64,000 bases of DNA from Reinekea sp. G2M2-21 (lineage in GTDB: Bacteria; Pseudomonadota; Gammaproteobacteria; Pseudomonadales; Natronospirillaceae): NCBI RefSeq assembly GCF_015687175.1, contig NZ_JADPQG010000010.1, forward strand, positions 62,001 to 126,000. The letters run 5' to 3'. The position numbers and the translations under genes are program-made. The stretch's first letter is position 1. Each line of letters opens with the position of its first letter. A model generated the notes under the pieces. The model ran no database searches. It was given only the letters and a program-made list of their open reading frames with translations, and was not told the DNA's origin. This document shows, one piece after another, positions 27,788 through 36,978 of this stretch.

Positions 27788-28263
27788 TCGTATATCACCG
27801 CATCGACAGCCCCTTGGGCACCATCACGTTACAAGCCAACGACTTGGGTTTACTCGGCGTGTGGTTTATGACCCAAACCACCCAGCCAGAGGCGCTTGGC
27901 GCCCATACGCCAGACCACCCGATCATTGAACTGGCCACACGACAGCTGACGGAATACTTCCAGTCGGGACGGCGCAGCTTCAGCGTACCGATTGCGGCAA
28001 AGGGTACCGATTTCCAGCGCCGGGTTTGGCAGGCGCTGACCACCATCAACTTTGGCGAAACGTGGAGCTACCAGGATTTAGCCCATGCCATTGGCCAACC
28101 CAGTGCGACCAGGGCCGTGGGTACGGCTAACGGCAAAAACCCGGTCTCCATTATCGTGCCTTGTCATCGAGTCATAGGCAAAAAAGGCACCTTAACCGGT
28201 TACGCGGGAGGCGTGGAACGTAAAGCCTGGCTGTTAAAGCATGAAGGTACATTGGCGATCTAA
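27784..28263 (+). CDS. ogt: Methylated-DNA-protein-cysteine S-methyltransferase
   Basis: 159 aa. It moves the methyl group from O6-methylguanine to its own Cys in the motif IIVPCHRVIG. The winged-helix part (FQRRVWQALTTINFGETWSYQDLA and PSATRAVGTANGKNP) is intact, as is the C-terminal GYAGGVERKAWLLKHEG. ATG 27784 overlaps the alkA stop, so the two are coupled in one alkylation-repair operon. Confidence 0.95.
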   Translation: MIVYHRIDSPLGTITLQANDLGLLGVWFMTQTTQPEALGAHTPDHPIIELATRQLTEYFQSGRRSFSVPIAAKGTDFQRRVWQALTTINFGETWSYQDLAHAIGQPSATRAVGTANGKNPVSIIVPCHRVIGKKGTLTGYAGGVERKAWLLKHEGTLAI

Positions 28264-28375
28264 ACCAACGCTCTTTTGATCGAATTTTTTTATCATTAAC
28301 ATAAAAATTTTCTGATTTACTGGTTTCAGGACCGTCATGATAATCGCCGGAAAGGTCACCCTGGAGACGATTACC

Positions 28376-28732
28376 ATGACTGAGCAAGTTTCTTTTAAGG
28401 CCACCAAAATTTTTGTTGATCGCGCCCATTTTCCTTACGGCTTTGCCCGCAGTGGCGACTTCACGAAAAAACAAACCGCGTTGATTGAAGCCCACGGTCA
28501 GGCTTACAAAGCCCTGGACAGTGGTGAACGTGAAGCGGAAACCGACGAAGAGCGTGAATTTGTACGCTTTTGTCGCCATGAAAAAGCCGCTGAAACCGAC
28601 CATGAAAAGGTATGGCAACTGTATCGCCGACACCTAGGTAAGCGTCAATTCTATATTTCGATGGGGCGTGATGACCGCGCAAACAGCACGGCCATTGAAG
28701 ACAGTGAACCGCTGGAAACAGAAGACGCGTAA
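28376..28732 (+). CDS. maoP: MaoP / DUF413 family protein
   Basis: 118 aa. RAHFPYGFARSGDFTKKQTALIEAHGQAYKALDSGERE and EREFVRFCRHEKAAETDHEKVWQLYRRHLGKRQF match the DUF413/MaoP family. In E. coli MaoP acts with a maoS site to organise the Ori macrodomain. ATG 28376 follows TGGAG. It is followed by a strong terminator. Confidence 0.85.
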   Translation: MTEQVSFKATKIFVDRAHFPYGFARSGDFTKKQTALIEAHGQAYKALDSGEREAETDEEREFVRFCRHEKAAETDHEKVWQLYRRHLGKRQFYISMGRDDRANSTAIEDSEPLETEDA

Positions 28733-28739
28733 TCCAGGT

Positions 28740-28766
28740 AAAAAGGGCATCTCAGATGCCCTTTTT
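28740..28766 (+). terminator. Intrinsic terminator after maoP
   Basis: AAAAAGGGCATC-TCA-GATGCCCTTTTT is a perfect 12-bp stem with a 3-nt loop and flanking A and T runs; it can work in both directions. Confidence 0.9.
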
Positions 28767-28830
28767 CGTATTGGCTCTTCTTGAAAGAGCATGTTGGATT
28801 TTTTCTTTTCCCGGGGGTGGCTCCCCTAAT

Positions 28831-29275
28831 GGCACTTACTTAAGCGTAGTTTGCTAGTATCTTCGGTACATGCATCATTCGGTGGCATGGTTTTATTGGA
28901 TAGTACTTTCCAAGCGGCGATCCCCTTGATCCGGCCTTCACCAGAGGTGAAGTCGTTAAAATCGAATCGAAGCCCATTGGGGCTTCGCTTTTAATCGATT
29001 TTAACCCCCCCCTTCTGTCGCCCGCTTTGGTGTTCTGCTATAGTTGCCACTTTCTTCGAATGGTCGCTTGAGCGTGCATCCCTGCACGCGCGGCGCTTAC
29101 AAGGGCTTCCATGCCCTTGAATCCGTTGCGACGTGTCAATTAAGTCAGCCAAAGCAGATGCGACGGAACGATTATTTACGCCAGTCCTGGGTTTAAAGAA
29201 TTGAGAGGTTGGTTTTGTCTATCGAGAAAGCAGTTCATGTCATTGTCTACTCATCTTTCAAACGACCAAGCGAAA
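28831..29275 (+). repeat. Dispersed repeat R3, copy A
   Basis: Leader (GGCACTTACTTAAGCGTAG, then ATCTTCGG and TTTTATTGG) shared with copy C, followed from 28907 by the ~370-bp core shared with 43486-43855 and 61874-62237. The core holds the hairpins CTTCACC-AGA-GGTGAAG, GTTAAAATCGA..TCGATTTTAAC enclosing CGAAGCCC..GGGCTTCG, GCGTGCA-TCCC-TGCACGC and a variant of CAAGGGCAT-CC-ATGCCCTTG. The first hairpin of the family (CAAGGGGA..TCCCCTTG) is damaged here (CAAGCGGC). It lies between convergent maoP and the rimB-like gene, in the 622-bp gap, where no gene is seen. Confidence 0.9.
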
Positions 29276-29354
29276 TAACCCATTTACTGGGTGATGCCAT
29301 TGCCGCAGATACAAATCAGGTTCGCATAAACGAACACAAATAAGCCTAGCGCAG

Positions 29355-29795
29355 TTACTCGGCTTCTTCGCTGGACACCAGATAAGTCTGTGATGGGTCT
29401 ACGATGATCCGCGAGCCCATACCTTCGCGCCCGAGCAACATCAAAAAACTCATATCCGAACGATCCGTCAGCGAGATGTCGATGTCCCAAACATCATTAC
29501 CCAATTGAAACTGAGTGGTAATGATGTAGCGCTCTTCAACCTGGCCATTCGACGATTTAATCCGGCGGATATCCTTCAGTTTCGATTCCGTACTGATAGT
29601 TTCTTCAACATTGTGCACGGTTGGGTGGATGTCAAAACTCACCCAGGGTTTTCCATTGCGTTGAAATTTTTTAATGTGATCGACATGCAGTGACGATGTT
29701 TTAGCACCGGTGTCGATCCGGACATCCAGATCCTGAATTTTCAGTTCTGGGAGCGAACAGGTTTCAATGGCGCCGACTAAAATTTTGTCACTCAT
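29355..29795 (-). CDS. RimB-type retropepsin-like 'ATP-dependent zinc protease' family protein
   Basis: 146 aa. ALPEL-like start then LDVRIDTGAKTSSLHVDHI carries the DTGA aspartyl motif of the PF05618 (RimB/LysX-like) retropepsin fold; LLGREGMGSRIIVDPSQTYL is the conserved end. In Pseudomonas, RimB acts with RimK in ribosomal protein S6 modification. It is last in the rimK operon and overlaps the upstream gene by 8 bp; ATG 29795 begins the domain. Confidence 0.85.
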   Translation of the reverse strand: MSDKILVGAIETCSLPELKIQDLDVRIDTGAKTSSLHVDHIKKFQRNGKPWVSFDIHPTVHNVEETISTESKLKDIRRIKSSNGQVEERYIITTQFQLGNDVWDIDISLTDRSDMSFLMLLGREGMGSRIIVDPSQTYLVSSEEAE

Positions 29796-30309
29796 TGTGG
29801 TCTTCATCCTCTTCATTGTTCTGTGTTTTTCCTTTTTTAATCACAACGGCTTTCTGGAAAACCATGGAATTCGGGAAGGTGATGATGTCGCCTCGTTCAT
29901 CGCTGAGTATCACGTGAAATAAAGCAATCTCTTTAATGGTACCGGCAATGCTGTTGTCGCCATCCAGTATCTTTACTTCATCGCCCACGCGATAAGGGAA
30001 AAAGAAAAACACGATGACACTGGCTGTCGCATTACTCAGTATGGACCATTGCGCAAACAGGGCGACGCCCAATACCGCGATGACTGAGCCCAGGAACACA
30101 CCAAGATCGTTAATACCCAAACCGGACACACTGAAAATAATCAGCACGCAGAGCGTGACAATAACGGAGTCAATCGCCTTTTTCACATAGAACAGACGAC
30201 GCTCATCGACCTGTTTCTCTTCCCCTAAGCGTCCCACCATTTTTAACACAAAGCCGCGGATCAGAATGGCGATAGCGATGAAAATTAATAACTCAACGTA
30301 CAGGTTCAC
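29788..30309 (-). CDS. Small MscS-family mechanosensitive channel
   Basis: 173 aa, much shorter than MscS (286). Three hydrophobic helices, then the pore-lining-like stretch GVFLGSVIAVLGVALFAQWSILSNATASVIVFFFFPYRVGDEVKI and the beta domain (GTIKEIALFHVILSDERGDIITFPNSMV), with a truncated acidic C-terminal tail instead of the full vestibule. GTG 30309 overlaps the previous stop by 4 bp. Embedding in a rimK operon suggests an osmotic or turgor link. Confidence 0.85.
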   Translation of the reverse strand: MNLYVELLIFIAIAILIRGFVLKMVGRLGEEKQVDERRLFYVKKAIDSVIVTLCVLIIFSVSGLGINDLGVFLGSVIAVLGVALFAQWSILSNATASVIVFFFFPYRVGDEVKILDGDNSIAGTIKEIALFHVILSDERGDIITFPNSMVFQKAVVIKKGKTQNNEEDEDHNE

Positions 30310-31340
30310 GCGATGATTTCCTCTTGATTTTTATCCGCGTCCATCAGGGTTTCCTGCAGGGTGCCGATGGTATCGGCAATATCGTCGTCCGCTTCGGAGA
30401 AAAACGCGATGTGGAACATGGCATCGCCTTCCTGCACTAAGGGAATGTTCTGTTTGCCGATAATAATTCCTGCGCGGTTGGCTTTTACATGTTCGGTCAC
30501 ATCACCAAAGGGGCTGCCGATGGTGGCCAGAATTTCCCCCTTGGCCACAGCGTCGCCCAGCGCTTTTAAATGATTCACAATGCCGCTTTCACCCGCTCGT
30601 ACCCAGGCACTGTTGTTGGCTTCGTAAGGCGTCAGCTTGCGACGGCTTTTTCGTTTTTTGGCCATGCCCAGTTCGCCCAAAACATTGATGACGCCACGCA
30701 TGCCCGCTCGGATGGAAATTTCGTCGTAACGCAGAGCCTGGCCTGCTTCGTACAACAGAATTCGAATACCTTTTTCCACCGCAGTATGGCGCAGCGAACC
30801 ATCGCGCAGGTCTGAATTAAGCAACACCGGAACGCCAAAGCATTCGGCCAGGTGCCGGGTTTCCGGGTCCTTCATATCAGCGCGGACCTGAGGCAAATTG
30901 GACCGGTGTATCGCACCCGTGTGCAAATCGATCCCGTAGTCGCACTTATACACAATTTCTTCTAAAAAGATGTTGGCGAGCCGTCCGGCCAATGAACCTT
31001 TGGCAGAGCCTGGGAAGCACCGGTTCAGATCTCGTCGGTCGGGCATGTATCGGCTTTGGTTGAGCACACCGTAAACATTGACCATAGGCACGAGGATAAG
31101 CGTGCCCTGCGTTACTTTGAGGTTTTTCGACTGAATCAGACGACGCACAATCTCAATACCGTTGAGCTCGTCACCGTGAATGGCCGCCGAAACAAAGACG
31201 GTTGGTCCTTCCTTTTTGGCACGAATAACGTGCACGGGAATATAGATTCCGGTATCGGTGTAGAGTTTGGCGACCGGTATATCCAGCGATGTTCGGCTGC
31301 CGGGCTTAATGGTGTGCCCGGCAATGACCAGTTCTTTCAT
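30306..31340 (-). CDS. Succinylglutamate desuccinylase/aspartoacylase-type M14 hydrolase
   Basis: 344 aa. Zinc ligands of the AstE/AspA family appear in [18 protein letters not shown] (HxxE) and the later His in [20 protein letters not shown]. The C-terminal part ([28 protein letters not shown]) is a biotinyl/lipoyl-like barrel often found in this group. It follows rimK with a 4-bp overlap. A role in removing or trimming glutamyl tails is plausible but inferred from context. Confidence 0.85.
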   Translation of the reverse strand: MKELVIAGHTIKPGSRTSLDIPVAKLYTDTGIYIPVHVIRAKKEGPTVFVSAAIHGDELNGIEIVRRLIQSKNLKVTQGTLILVPMVNVYGVLNQSRYMPDRRDLNRCFPGSAKGSLAGRLANIFLEEIVYKCDYGIDLHTGAIHRSNLPQVRADMKDPETRHLAECFGVPVLLNSDLRDGSLRHTAVEKGIRILLYEAGQALRYDEISIRAGMRGVINVLGELGMAKKRKSRRKLTPYEANNSAWVRAGESGIVNHLKALGDAVAKGEILATIGSPFGDVTEHVKANRAGIIIGKQNIPLVQEGDAMFHIAFFSEADDDIADTIGTLQETLMDADKNQEEIIA

Positions 31341-32242
31341 CCCTTACCTCGGGTTCGGGTTTTGTGCGGCTTTGCGTTTTCTTCAATAAACGCATAAATC
31401 AATCCCGCTACGTCCTTTTTAGTAGCATCTTCGATGCCTTCCAAGCCCGGTGACGAGTTAACTTCCATGACCACCGGTCCGTTGGCGGATTGCAGAATAT
31501 CCACACCACACACATTCAGACCCATGACCTTGGCAGCCTTCACCGCCGTGGCACGCTCGTCTTTGGACAAGCGAACCAGTTTGGCCGTTCCGCCACGATG
31601 CAGATTAGAACGGAACTCTCCTTCGGCGCCCTGACGTTTCATCGCTGCGACCACTTTATCGCCCACCACGAAACAGCGGATGTCGGCACCACCGGCTTCT
31701 TTGATGTATTCCTGAACCAGAATGTTGGCTTTCAGGCCCATAAAGGCTTCGATAATGCTTTCTGCTGCCTTGTTGGTATCGGCCAACACCACACCTATGC
31801 CCTGAGTACCTTCCAGCAACTTGATCACCAGAGGCGCACCACCGACGTTCTTAATCAAGTCTTTTACGTTGTCTGGCTTGTTGGCAAAACCGGTACGTGG
31901 CAAGCCAACGTCCTTGCGCGACAACAACTGCAGCGAACGCAGTTTATCTCGTGAGCGGCTGATCGCCACCGACTCATTGACACAGAAAGTCCCCATCATT
32001 TCAAATTGGCGCACCACCGCGGTGCCATAAAAGGTCACCGACGAGCCGATGCGTGGAATAATCGCGTCGTAATATGGCAACTCTTCACCGTGATATCGCA
32101 CGGCGGGTCGCGACCGCGTGATGTCCATATAACAATGCAGGGTATCGATGATGTCGACTTCGTGGCCGCGCTCTTCACCGGCCTCTTTTAACCGGCGTGT
32201 GGAATATAGATTTTCGTTGCGTGATAACACTGCAATTCGCAT
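31337..32242 (-). CDS. rimK: Ribosomal protein S6--L-glutamate ligase RimK
   Basis: 301 aa, equal to E. coli RimK (300). ATP-grasp fold: [72 protein letters not shown] and [14 protein letters not shown]. It adds Glu residues to the C terminus of ribosomal protein S6, altering the ribosome. The first gene of a four-gene operon with overlapping ends. ATG 32242 is chosen over upstream starts because it matches the family N terminus. Confidence 0.95.
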   Translation of the reverse strand: MRIAVLSRNENLYSTRRLKEAGEERGHEVDIIDTLHCYMDITRSRPAVRYHGEELPYYDAIIPRIGSSVTFYGTAVVRQFEMMGTFCVNESVAISRSRDKLRSLQLLSRKDVGLPRTGFANKPDNVKDLIKNVGGAPLVIKLLEGTQGIGVVLADTNKAAESIIEAFMGLKANILVQEYIKEAGGADIRCFVVGDKVVAAMKRQGAEGEFRSNLHRGGTAKLVRLSKDERATAVKAAKVMGLNVCGVDILQSANGPVVMEVNSSPGLEGIEDATKKDVAGLIYAFIEENAKPHKTRTRGKG

Positions 32243-32579
32243 GTCGAGCGGACTCCGATAATAAAAATTCAGTATGGTACAAAATGCACCTGATTTGTAG
32301 GGCGCGCATAGTAAGACTAGTCTGAATAAAAGCAAATGCCCTGTAGGTCCGCATAACACCCGTATCGGTTTGCCAGTGGACTGAAAAATGTACGCAATAG
32401 GCGCTCTTTTGGCTGGCAGCCGGAGCGCAATGCTTATACTCTGCCCGAAGGCTAAGAGTAACAGCGGGCCAAGCCACCCGTAAATCCCGGGTAAGACCTT
32501 TCTCGGGAAAGCAATACCATGAACCGAGCCAACACGTTCACGTGTTGCTCAGTATGACAAGTCGCACAGGAACACCCCT
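32243..32579. promoter_or_regulatory. Divergent control region of rimK and the mscS-like gene
   Basis: 337 bp between two gene starts facing away from each other. A small hairpin CTTTC-TCGG-GAAAG lies near 32499-32512. I see no clear promoter boxes or repeats that I would defend. Confidence 0.4.
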
Positions 32580-33854
32580 ATGACATTACCCGATTTTTCA
32601 ACCACTCAACAATGGCTGGAAAATTATCCAATTCTGGCCGAGGTCGGCTTTATTGCCTTGTGCCTTATCGCAGGTTTTATTGGTAACCGTATTTTGTTGC
32701 GTATGATGCGAGCATCGCACCTGTCGCGCCTGCAAGGCTTGCAAAATTTCATGAAGGACTCCGGCACGTGGGTACTGACATTCGTACTGCTCGTGTTCCC
32801 GAATTATTATTATGAAAAAAGTCACGCGGGTTCGTTTCCACTGACCACCATTGCGCAGTCGTTAGTGGCCATAGCCATTATCGTCCGCTACGCCTTAACC
32901 CATATAAAGGCTAAGGGTTTTGCACTTGCCATTATCTATACGTTGATCCCACTGATTGTCCTCAATACCTTTGATTTACTGGCTCCGGTCATTAGCGCAC
33001 TGGACAGCTACGCCACGAATCTAGGTAACTTACATATATCCCTGTATGACGTGTTACGGGTTGGTTACTTCGGGTTACTGTTGTTTTGGCTAGGAAAGGA
33101 ATCCAACAAGTTCGGCAAACAGAAAATCCGCCAGCAGGAACAACTCGATATCAGTACCCGGGAAATTATTGCCAAGCTGTTTGAAGTTGCCGTTTATGTG
33201 GTGATCTTTTTAATTCTGCTCAACATTCTAGGCATTAACCTGACCACCCTGGCGGTCTTAGGTGGTGCCATCGGTGTGGGGATCGGTTTCGGCCTGCAAT
33301 CTATTGCCTCTAACTTTATATCCGGGCTGATTATTTTACTCGATCGTTCACTGGCTATTGGTGACTACATCGAGCTGGAAGACGGACGCGCAGGTATGAT
33401 CCGCGAATTGAACTTACGGGCAATTACGCTGGAAACGTTCGACGGTAAAGATATTGTGGTGCCCAACGATGTATTTTTTAGCCAGACTTTCACCAATTGG
33501 ACACACAAAAACGCCAAACAACGATACGCGATCGACTACGAAGTAGCCTATTCAACCGATCTGGATCGCCTGTTCCCTTTGATCAAGGAACTGCTTGCGG
33601 CGCACCCGAAAGTTCTGGCTGGTGAAGCCTATAACTTTGAAGAGCAACCCGATGTTGAAATCGCCGGTTTTGGTGACAACGGCATTCAGTTGCATCTGGA
33701 ATTCTGGATGGAAGCGATCGACGACGGTGAGCATCGCGTCGGCGGCGATCTTCTTTACAGCATCTGGCAAATGATGAAACGGGAAGGCTTCGAGTTCCCA
33801 TTTCCGCAGCGCGAAGTGCGCATTCTCAACGAAGGCTTTCGTAAGTTGCCATAA
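32580..33854 (+). CDS. Mechanosensitive ion channel, MscS family (mid-size)
   Basis: 424 aa. About five hydrophobic helices precede the MscS pore helix (LTTLAVLGGAIGVGIGFGLQSIASNFISGLIILLDRSLAIGDYIEL), then the beta domain (GRAGMIRELNLRAITLETFDGKDIVVPNDVFFSQTFTNWT) and alpha/beta vestibule ending FPFPQREVRIL. It releases solutes on hypo-osmotic shock, fitting an ectoine-accumulating cell. AGGA precedes ATG 32580. It is probably co-transcribed with the cytochrome b561 gene 35 bp on. Confidence 0.92.
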   Translation: MTLPDFSTTQQWLENYPILAEVGFIALCLIAGFIGNRILLRMMRASHLSRLQGLQNFMKDSGTWVLTFVLLVFPNYYYEKSHAGSFPLTTIAQSLVAIAIIVRYALTHIKAKGFALAIIYTLIPLIVLNTFDLLAPVISALDSYATNLGNLHISLYDVLRVGYFGLLLFWLGKESNKFGKQKIRQQEQLDISTREIIAKLFEVAVYVVIFLILLNILGINLTTLAVLGGAIGVGIGFGLQSIASNFISGLIILLDRSLAIGDYIELEDGRAGMIRELNLRAITLETFDGKDIVVPNDVFFSQTFTNWTHKNAKQRYAIDYEVAYSTDLDRLFPLIKELLAAHPKVLAGEAYNFEEQPDVEIAGFGDNGIQLHLEFWMEAIDDGEHRVGGDLLYSIWQMMKREGFEFPFPQREVRILNEGFRKLP

Positions 33855-33889
33855 CCCACGCAAGGCGTTTTTCAAACAAGGAAAAAATC

Positions 33890-34390
33890 ATGTCGAAAAC
33901 TGGTTATTCAAGCACACAAATTCGTCTGCACTGGTTGCTCGCAGTCATGGTTCTCGTGCAGTTTATTTTTCATGATGGTGTACACAACCTGGGTGGGTTA
34001 ATTCAACGCGGTGAAGAACCCAGTATACTTGATGTGATATGGGGACAATCACACATTGTGCTTGGGTTACTGATATTTGTCATGGCTGCTATCCGCCTGA
34101 GCGTGCGACTCAAACAAAAAGTACCACCGCCACCACAAGCAGAAAACGCGGTACTGAAAATTACCGCAAAACTCACGCACTTTATGCTGTACACCATTTT
34201 ACTGGTCATGCCTATTTCCGGCTCCGTAGCCTGGTTTGGTCACGTTGAATTAGCGGCGAAGGGTCATGAGTTTGGCAAAGGCTTGCTGTTAGCCTTTTTA
34301 TTTCTGCACGTTGTCGGCGCCCTGTATCAACAATTTGTGCTCAAGACGGATGTGTTAAAACGGATGGTAAAGCCGGAAAACAAGTTCTGA
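33890..34390 (+). CDS. Cytochrome b561 family protein (CybB-like)
   Basis: 166 aa with four membrane helices and family histidines: RLHWLLAVMVLVQFIFH, WGQSHIVLGLLIFVM, LTHFMLYTILLVMPISG and LAFLFLHVVGALYQQF. These coordinate two b-type hemes. Members shuttle electrons from quinol, for example to superoxide. AAGGAAAA precedes the ATG. Confidence 0.9.
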   Translation: MSKTGYSSTQIRLHWLLAVMVLVQFIFHDGVHNLGGLIQRGEEPSILDVIWGQSHIVLGLLIFVMAAIRLSVRLKQKVPPPPQAENAVLKITAKLTHFMLYTILLVMPISGSVAWFGHVELAAKGHEFGKGLLLAFLFLHVVGALYQQFVLKTDVLKRMVKPENKF

Positions 34391-34407
34391 CAAGCGTTAA
34401 AGATACC

Positions 34408-34582
34408 GGACTTCGGTAACACTTTGCGACCGACCTTCGCTGATCGAGTCCGTGAAAAATTCTTTGTTACATGTTGTCCGAATGCCCTTGGACTTTACAA
34501 AAACTAGGGCTTGGCGGACAAACGAACAAACTGTTTAGGCTAATTTCCCTCAGCTCTCGACCAGTAACGAAATTTCCGGGCT
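34408..34582. repeat. Dispersed repeat R2, copy 2 (175 bp)
   Basis: Same length, start and end as the copy at 8689-8863; the middle ~60 bp differ most. It sits between convergent cytochrome b561 and EmrB-like genes, ending 5 bp from the latter's stop. The GGTAAC...GTTAC pairing is kept while neighbouring bases change. Confidence 0.85.
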
Positions 34583-34587
34583 CAGGG

Positions 34588-36348
34588 TCATTCCGTTACG
34601 GGCGCGGCCGCCCGTTTTGGTGGCAAAGGCACCTCGGGGATGAACAACGTCACCACAAAGCCCAGAATCACGATAATCAAACCCGCGTAAAAAATACGCT
34701 GTATGGCATCGGCCCAAACTTCCTGGAATGTACGGTGCACAACATCTAATTGCTTCAAAACAAACGCCCGTTGCGCCGTCAATTGTTTGCTCACGCGCAC
34801 GACCTGATCATTACTTTGCGGCAGTGGTAAAGCAGCGGTCATCGCGGATTGTTGCCAGACCTGTTTTAAACCGGATGCGTCACCGGTTTTAGCTTGCTCT
34901 AATTGCACCAATACGGCATCGATATTGTGAGCGACCATCACTTTCAGTTCGTCAAAATCGATGGTGGCACCCATGCTACCTTCTCCGCTATTCGACGGTG
35001 CTGCAAAAGTCTGCGCAAACTGGTTTGGAATTGTCGGCAGCAGATCGTTTTGCATATTAGCCGTCAACGTGGCGCTGAATATAGTTCCCAACACAGCGAC
35101 ACCCACACTGCTGCCCATCTGACGTACAAAGGTGGCGGTACTGGAGGCCACACCCATTTTATTGCGCGGCGCGGCATTGATCATCATTTGCGTAAACAGC
35201 GGAATACTCGGACCCAGACCGATACCGAGGATGACTAACTTCACAATCACCAACCACTGCGGAAGATCGGGGGTCAGGCCTATCGCCATCCAGGCAAAGC
35301 CGGCGATCAGCATAACTAATGCCGGTATCAGTACCGGTCGATATGAACCAATGTGGCTGACCAATTGGCCAGATACAATGTTACCGGCGACGATACCCAG
35401 AGTTAACGGTGTCAGAGTGGCACCGGCACTGGTGGCACTGACACCCAGCACGTTCACCATAAACAGCGGAATGAACACGATCGAGCTTAGGAAAGCCGCA
35501 CCCAATAAGAATGACGCCAACGCGGTAATGCCAAAGGCAGGCTTAGCAAACAGTCGCAAGTCGATAATGGCATCGGAATCGTTTAACTCATGACGGATAA
35601 ATAACGCGGCAGCAATGGCCGACAGCGCGAACATAACCAGCACTTCTTTGCTGGTCCAAGCGAAGGTGTTTGGGGCCAGCGACAACGCCAGCAACAATGG
35701 CACCACAAACAACAGCAGCAACGCTGCACCTAAATAGTCAATGTGTTTTCCGGTGGTGTGCTGCAACAACGGCATTTTGCGACCGATAAATGTCAACGCC
35801 ACAATGCCGATGGGCAGATTGACAAAGAATACCCAATTCCAGCTCAGGTAATCCGTTAACAGCCCTCCAATCCACGGGCCGAAGACCGAGCTGAGGCCAA
35901 ACATAGCGCCAAACAGACCTTGCATTTTAGGTCGGTCTCGGGGTTCGAACAGATCACCGACCACGGCAAAGGCATTGGCAAAAATCGCCGCGGAACCGAC
36001 GCCCTGCAGCGCGCGCGCCAGAATCAAGGCCATGGGCGACTGCGAAAACCCACACCACAAACTCGCGCCGATGAAAATAACCAGGCCCACCTCTAACGAC
36101 CGGCGCCGACCGTAGAGATCCGACAGTTTGCCCCAGATCGGCAATAACGCTGTTGAGGTCACCAGATACGAGGTGGTTAACCAGGTAATCCAGTTGGCGG
36201 GGAAGACCAAGTCACGGATGATCATCGGCGTTGCAGTACTGACGATCGTCTGATCCAACGCCGACATAAACAACGCCAGCATCACTCCGATGACACTCGC
36301 TCGGCGCTGTTCCGGACTGATCTTTAACCCTTCATGTTGTTCTATCAT
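34588..36348 (-). CDS. DHA2-family drug exporter, EmrB/QacA-like (14 TM)
   Basis: 586 aa. MFS DHA2 signature: LDQTIVSTATPMIIRDL, LSDLYGRRRSLEVGLVIFI and FGPWIGGLLTDYLSW-NWVFFVNLPIG. A ~115-residue polar segment before the last helix (MQNDLLPTIPNQF...HRTFQEVWADA) is a periplasmic loop found in some members. It starts within the marR stop (4-bp overlap), GGAGGAG upstream, so the two form an operon. It probably exports toxic hydrophobic compounds. Confidence 0.92.
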   Translation of the reverse strand: MIEQHEGLKISPEQRRASVIGVMLALFMSALDQTIVSTATPMIIRDLVFPANWITWLTTSYLVTSTALLPIWGKLSDLYGRRRSLEVGLVIFIGASLWCGFSQSPMALILARALQGVGSAAIFANAFAVVGDLFEPRDRPKMQGLFGAMFGLSSVFGPWIGGLLTDYLSWNWVFFVNLPIGIVALTFIGRKMPLLQHTTGKHIDYLGAALLLLFVVPLLLALSLAPNTFAWTSKEVLVMFALSAIAAALFIRHELNDSDAIIDLRLFAKPAFGITALASFLLGAAFLSSIVFIPLFMVNVLGVSATSAGATLTPLTLGIVAGNIVSGQLVSHIGSYRPVLIPALVMLIAGFAWMAIGLTPDLPQWLVIVKLVILGIGLGPSIPLFTQMMINAAPRNKMGVASSTATFVRQMGSSVGVAVLGTIFSATLTANMQNDLLPTIPNQFAQTFAAPSNSGEGSMGATIDFDELKVMVAHNIDAVLVQLEQAKTGDASGLKQVWQQSAMTAALPLPQSNDQVVRVSKQLTAQRAFVLKQLDVVHRTFQEVWADAIQRIFYAGLIIVILGFVVTLFIPEVPLPPKRAAAPVTE

Positions 36349-36791
36349 TCACACTCCTCCGTCGCGCCAAAGGCGCGAGCCAACTTGGTCAGTTGTTTGC
36401 TCAACTGCTCCAACTGTTCACCCGACATACCCGCACTCTGTATGCGTTGCATGTAGTGTTCGTTCATCCGTTTGATCAACTGCTCACCTTTGTCGGTCAA
36501 CGACAACAGAAAGCGTCGACTGTCCTTAGGGTCCAGCTCACGGTTAATCAATTCGGCTTTCAGGCTCCGGTCGACCATATGCGAGACCATTGATGCCGAC
36601 ATCTGCATGCGGTCCTTTATGGCACTGGGTGAGGTAAACCCTTTTTTGATGAGGTAGAGCACCGGAAAATCGGTAAACTCGATGCCCAATTCATCTTTCA
36701 CCTGTTTGATCATGCCTTTGCGGATGCCGATATGGACATGTCTGAACGCTTGTTCAAACTGCATGGCTTGTTCAAATGACGGCTCAGCCAT
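36345..36791 (-). CDS. MarR family repressor of the drug exporter
   Basis: 148 aa winged-helix protein: FPVLYLIKKGFTSPSAIKDRMQMSASMVSHMVDRSLKAELINRELDPKDSRRFLLSLTDKGEQLIKRM covers the recognition helix and the DxRxxxLxLT wing. It is translationally coupled to the exporter gene and has a dyad operator just upstream, so it most likely represses its own operon until a drug ligand binds. Confidence 0.9.
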   Translation of the reverse strand: MAEPSFEQAMQFEQAFRHVHIGIRKGMIKQVKDELGIEFTDFPVLYLIKKGFTSPSAIKDRMQMSASMVSHMVDRSLKAELINRELDPKDSRRFLLSLTDKGEQLIKRMNEHYMQRIQSAGMSGEQLEQLSKQLTKLARAFGATEECE

Positions 36792-36813
36792 TGATTCAAC
36801 CCTTAAATAGTTC

Positions 36814-36828
36814 AATGATTAAATCATT
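36814..36828. promoter_or_regulatory. Candidate MarR operator
   Basis: AATGATT-A-AATCATT, a perfect 7+1+7 palindrome 23 bp upstream of the marR ATG, typical in size and base content for MarR-family sites. Confidence 0.65.
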
Positions 36829-36978
36829 CTATGAAGCAAACAATAAAACGCAAGCTATAGGATGGGAATGAGTATTGATAAGTCAGAGCAAAGCGTCTCG
36901 TATACAGAGTTCAGTCAGTGCTTTATTGGGAATAAAGACCCGAGCAGGCTGCACGGGTCTTCGAAAGATGTTGCCGGT

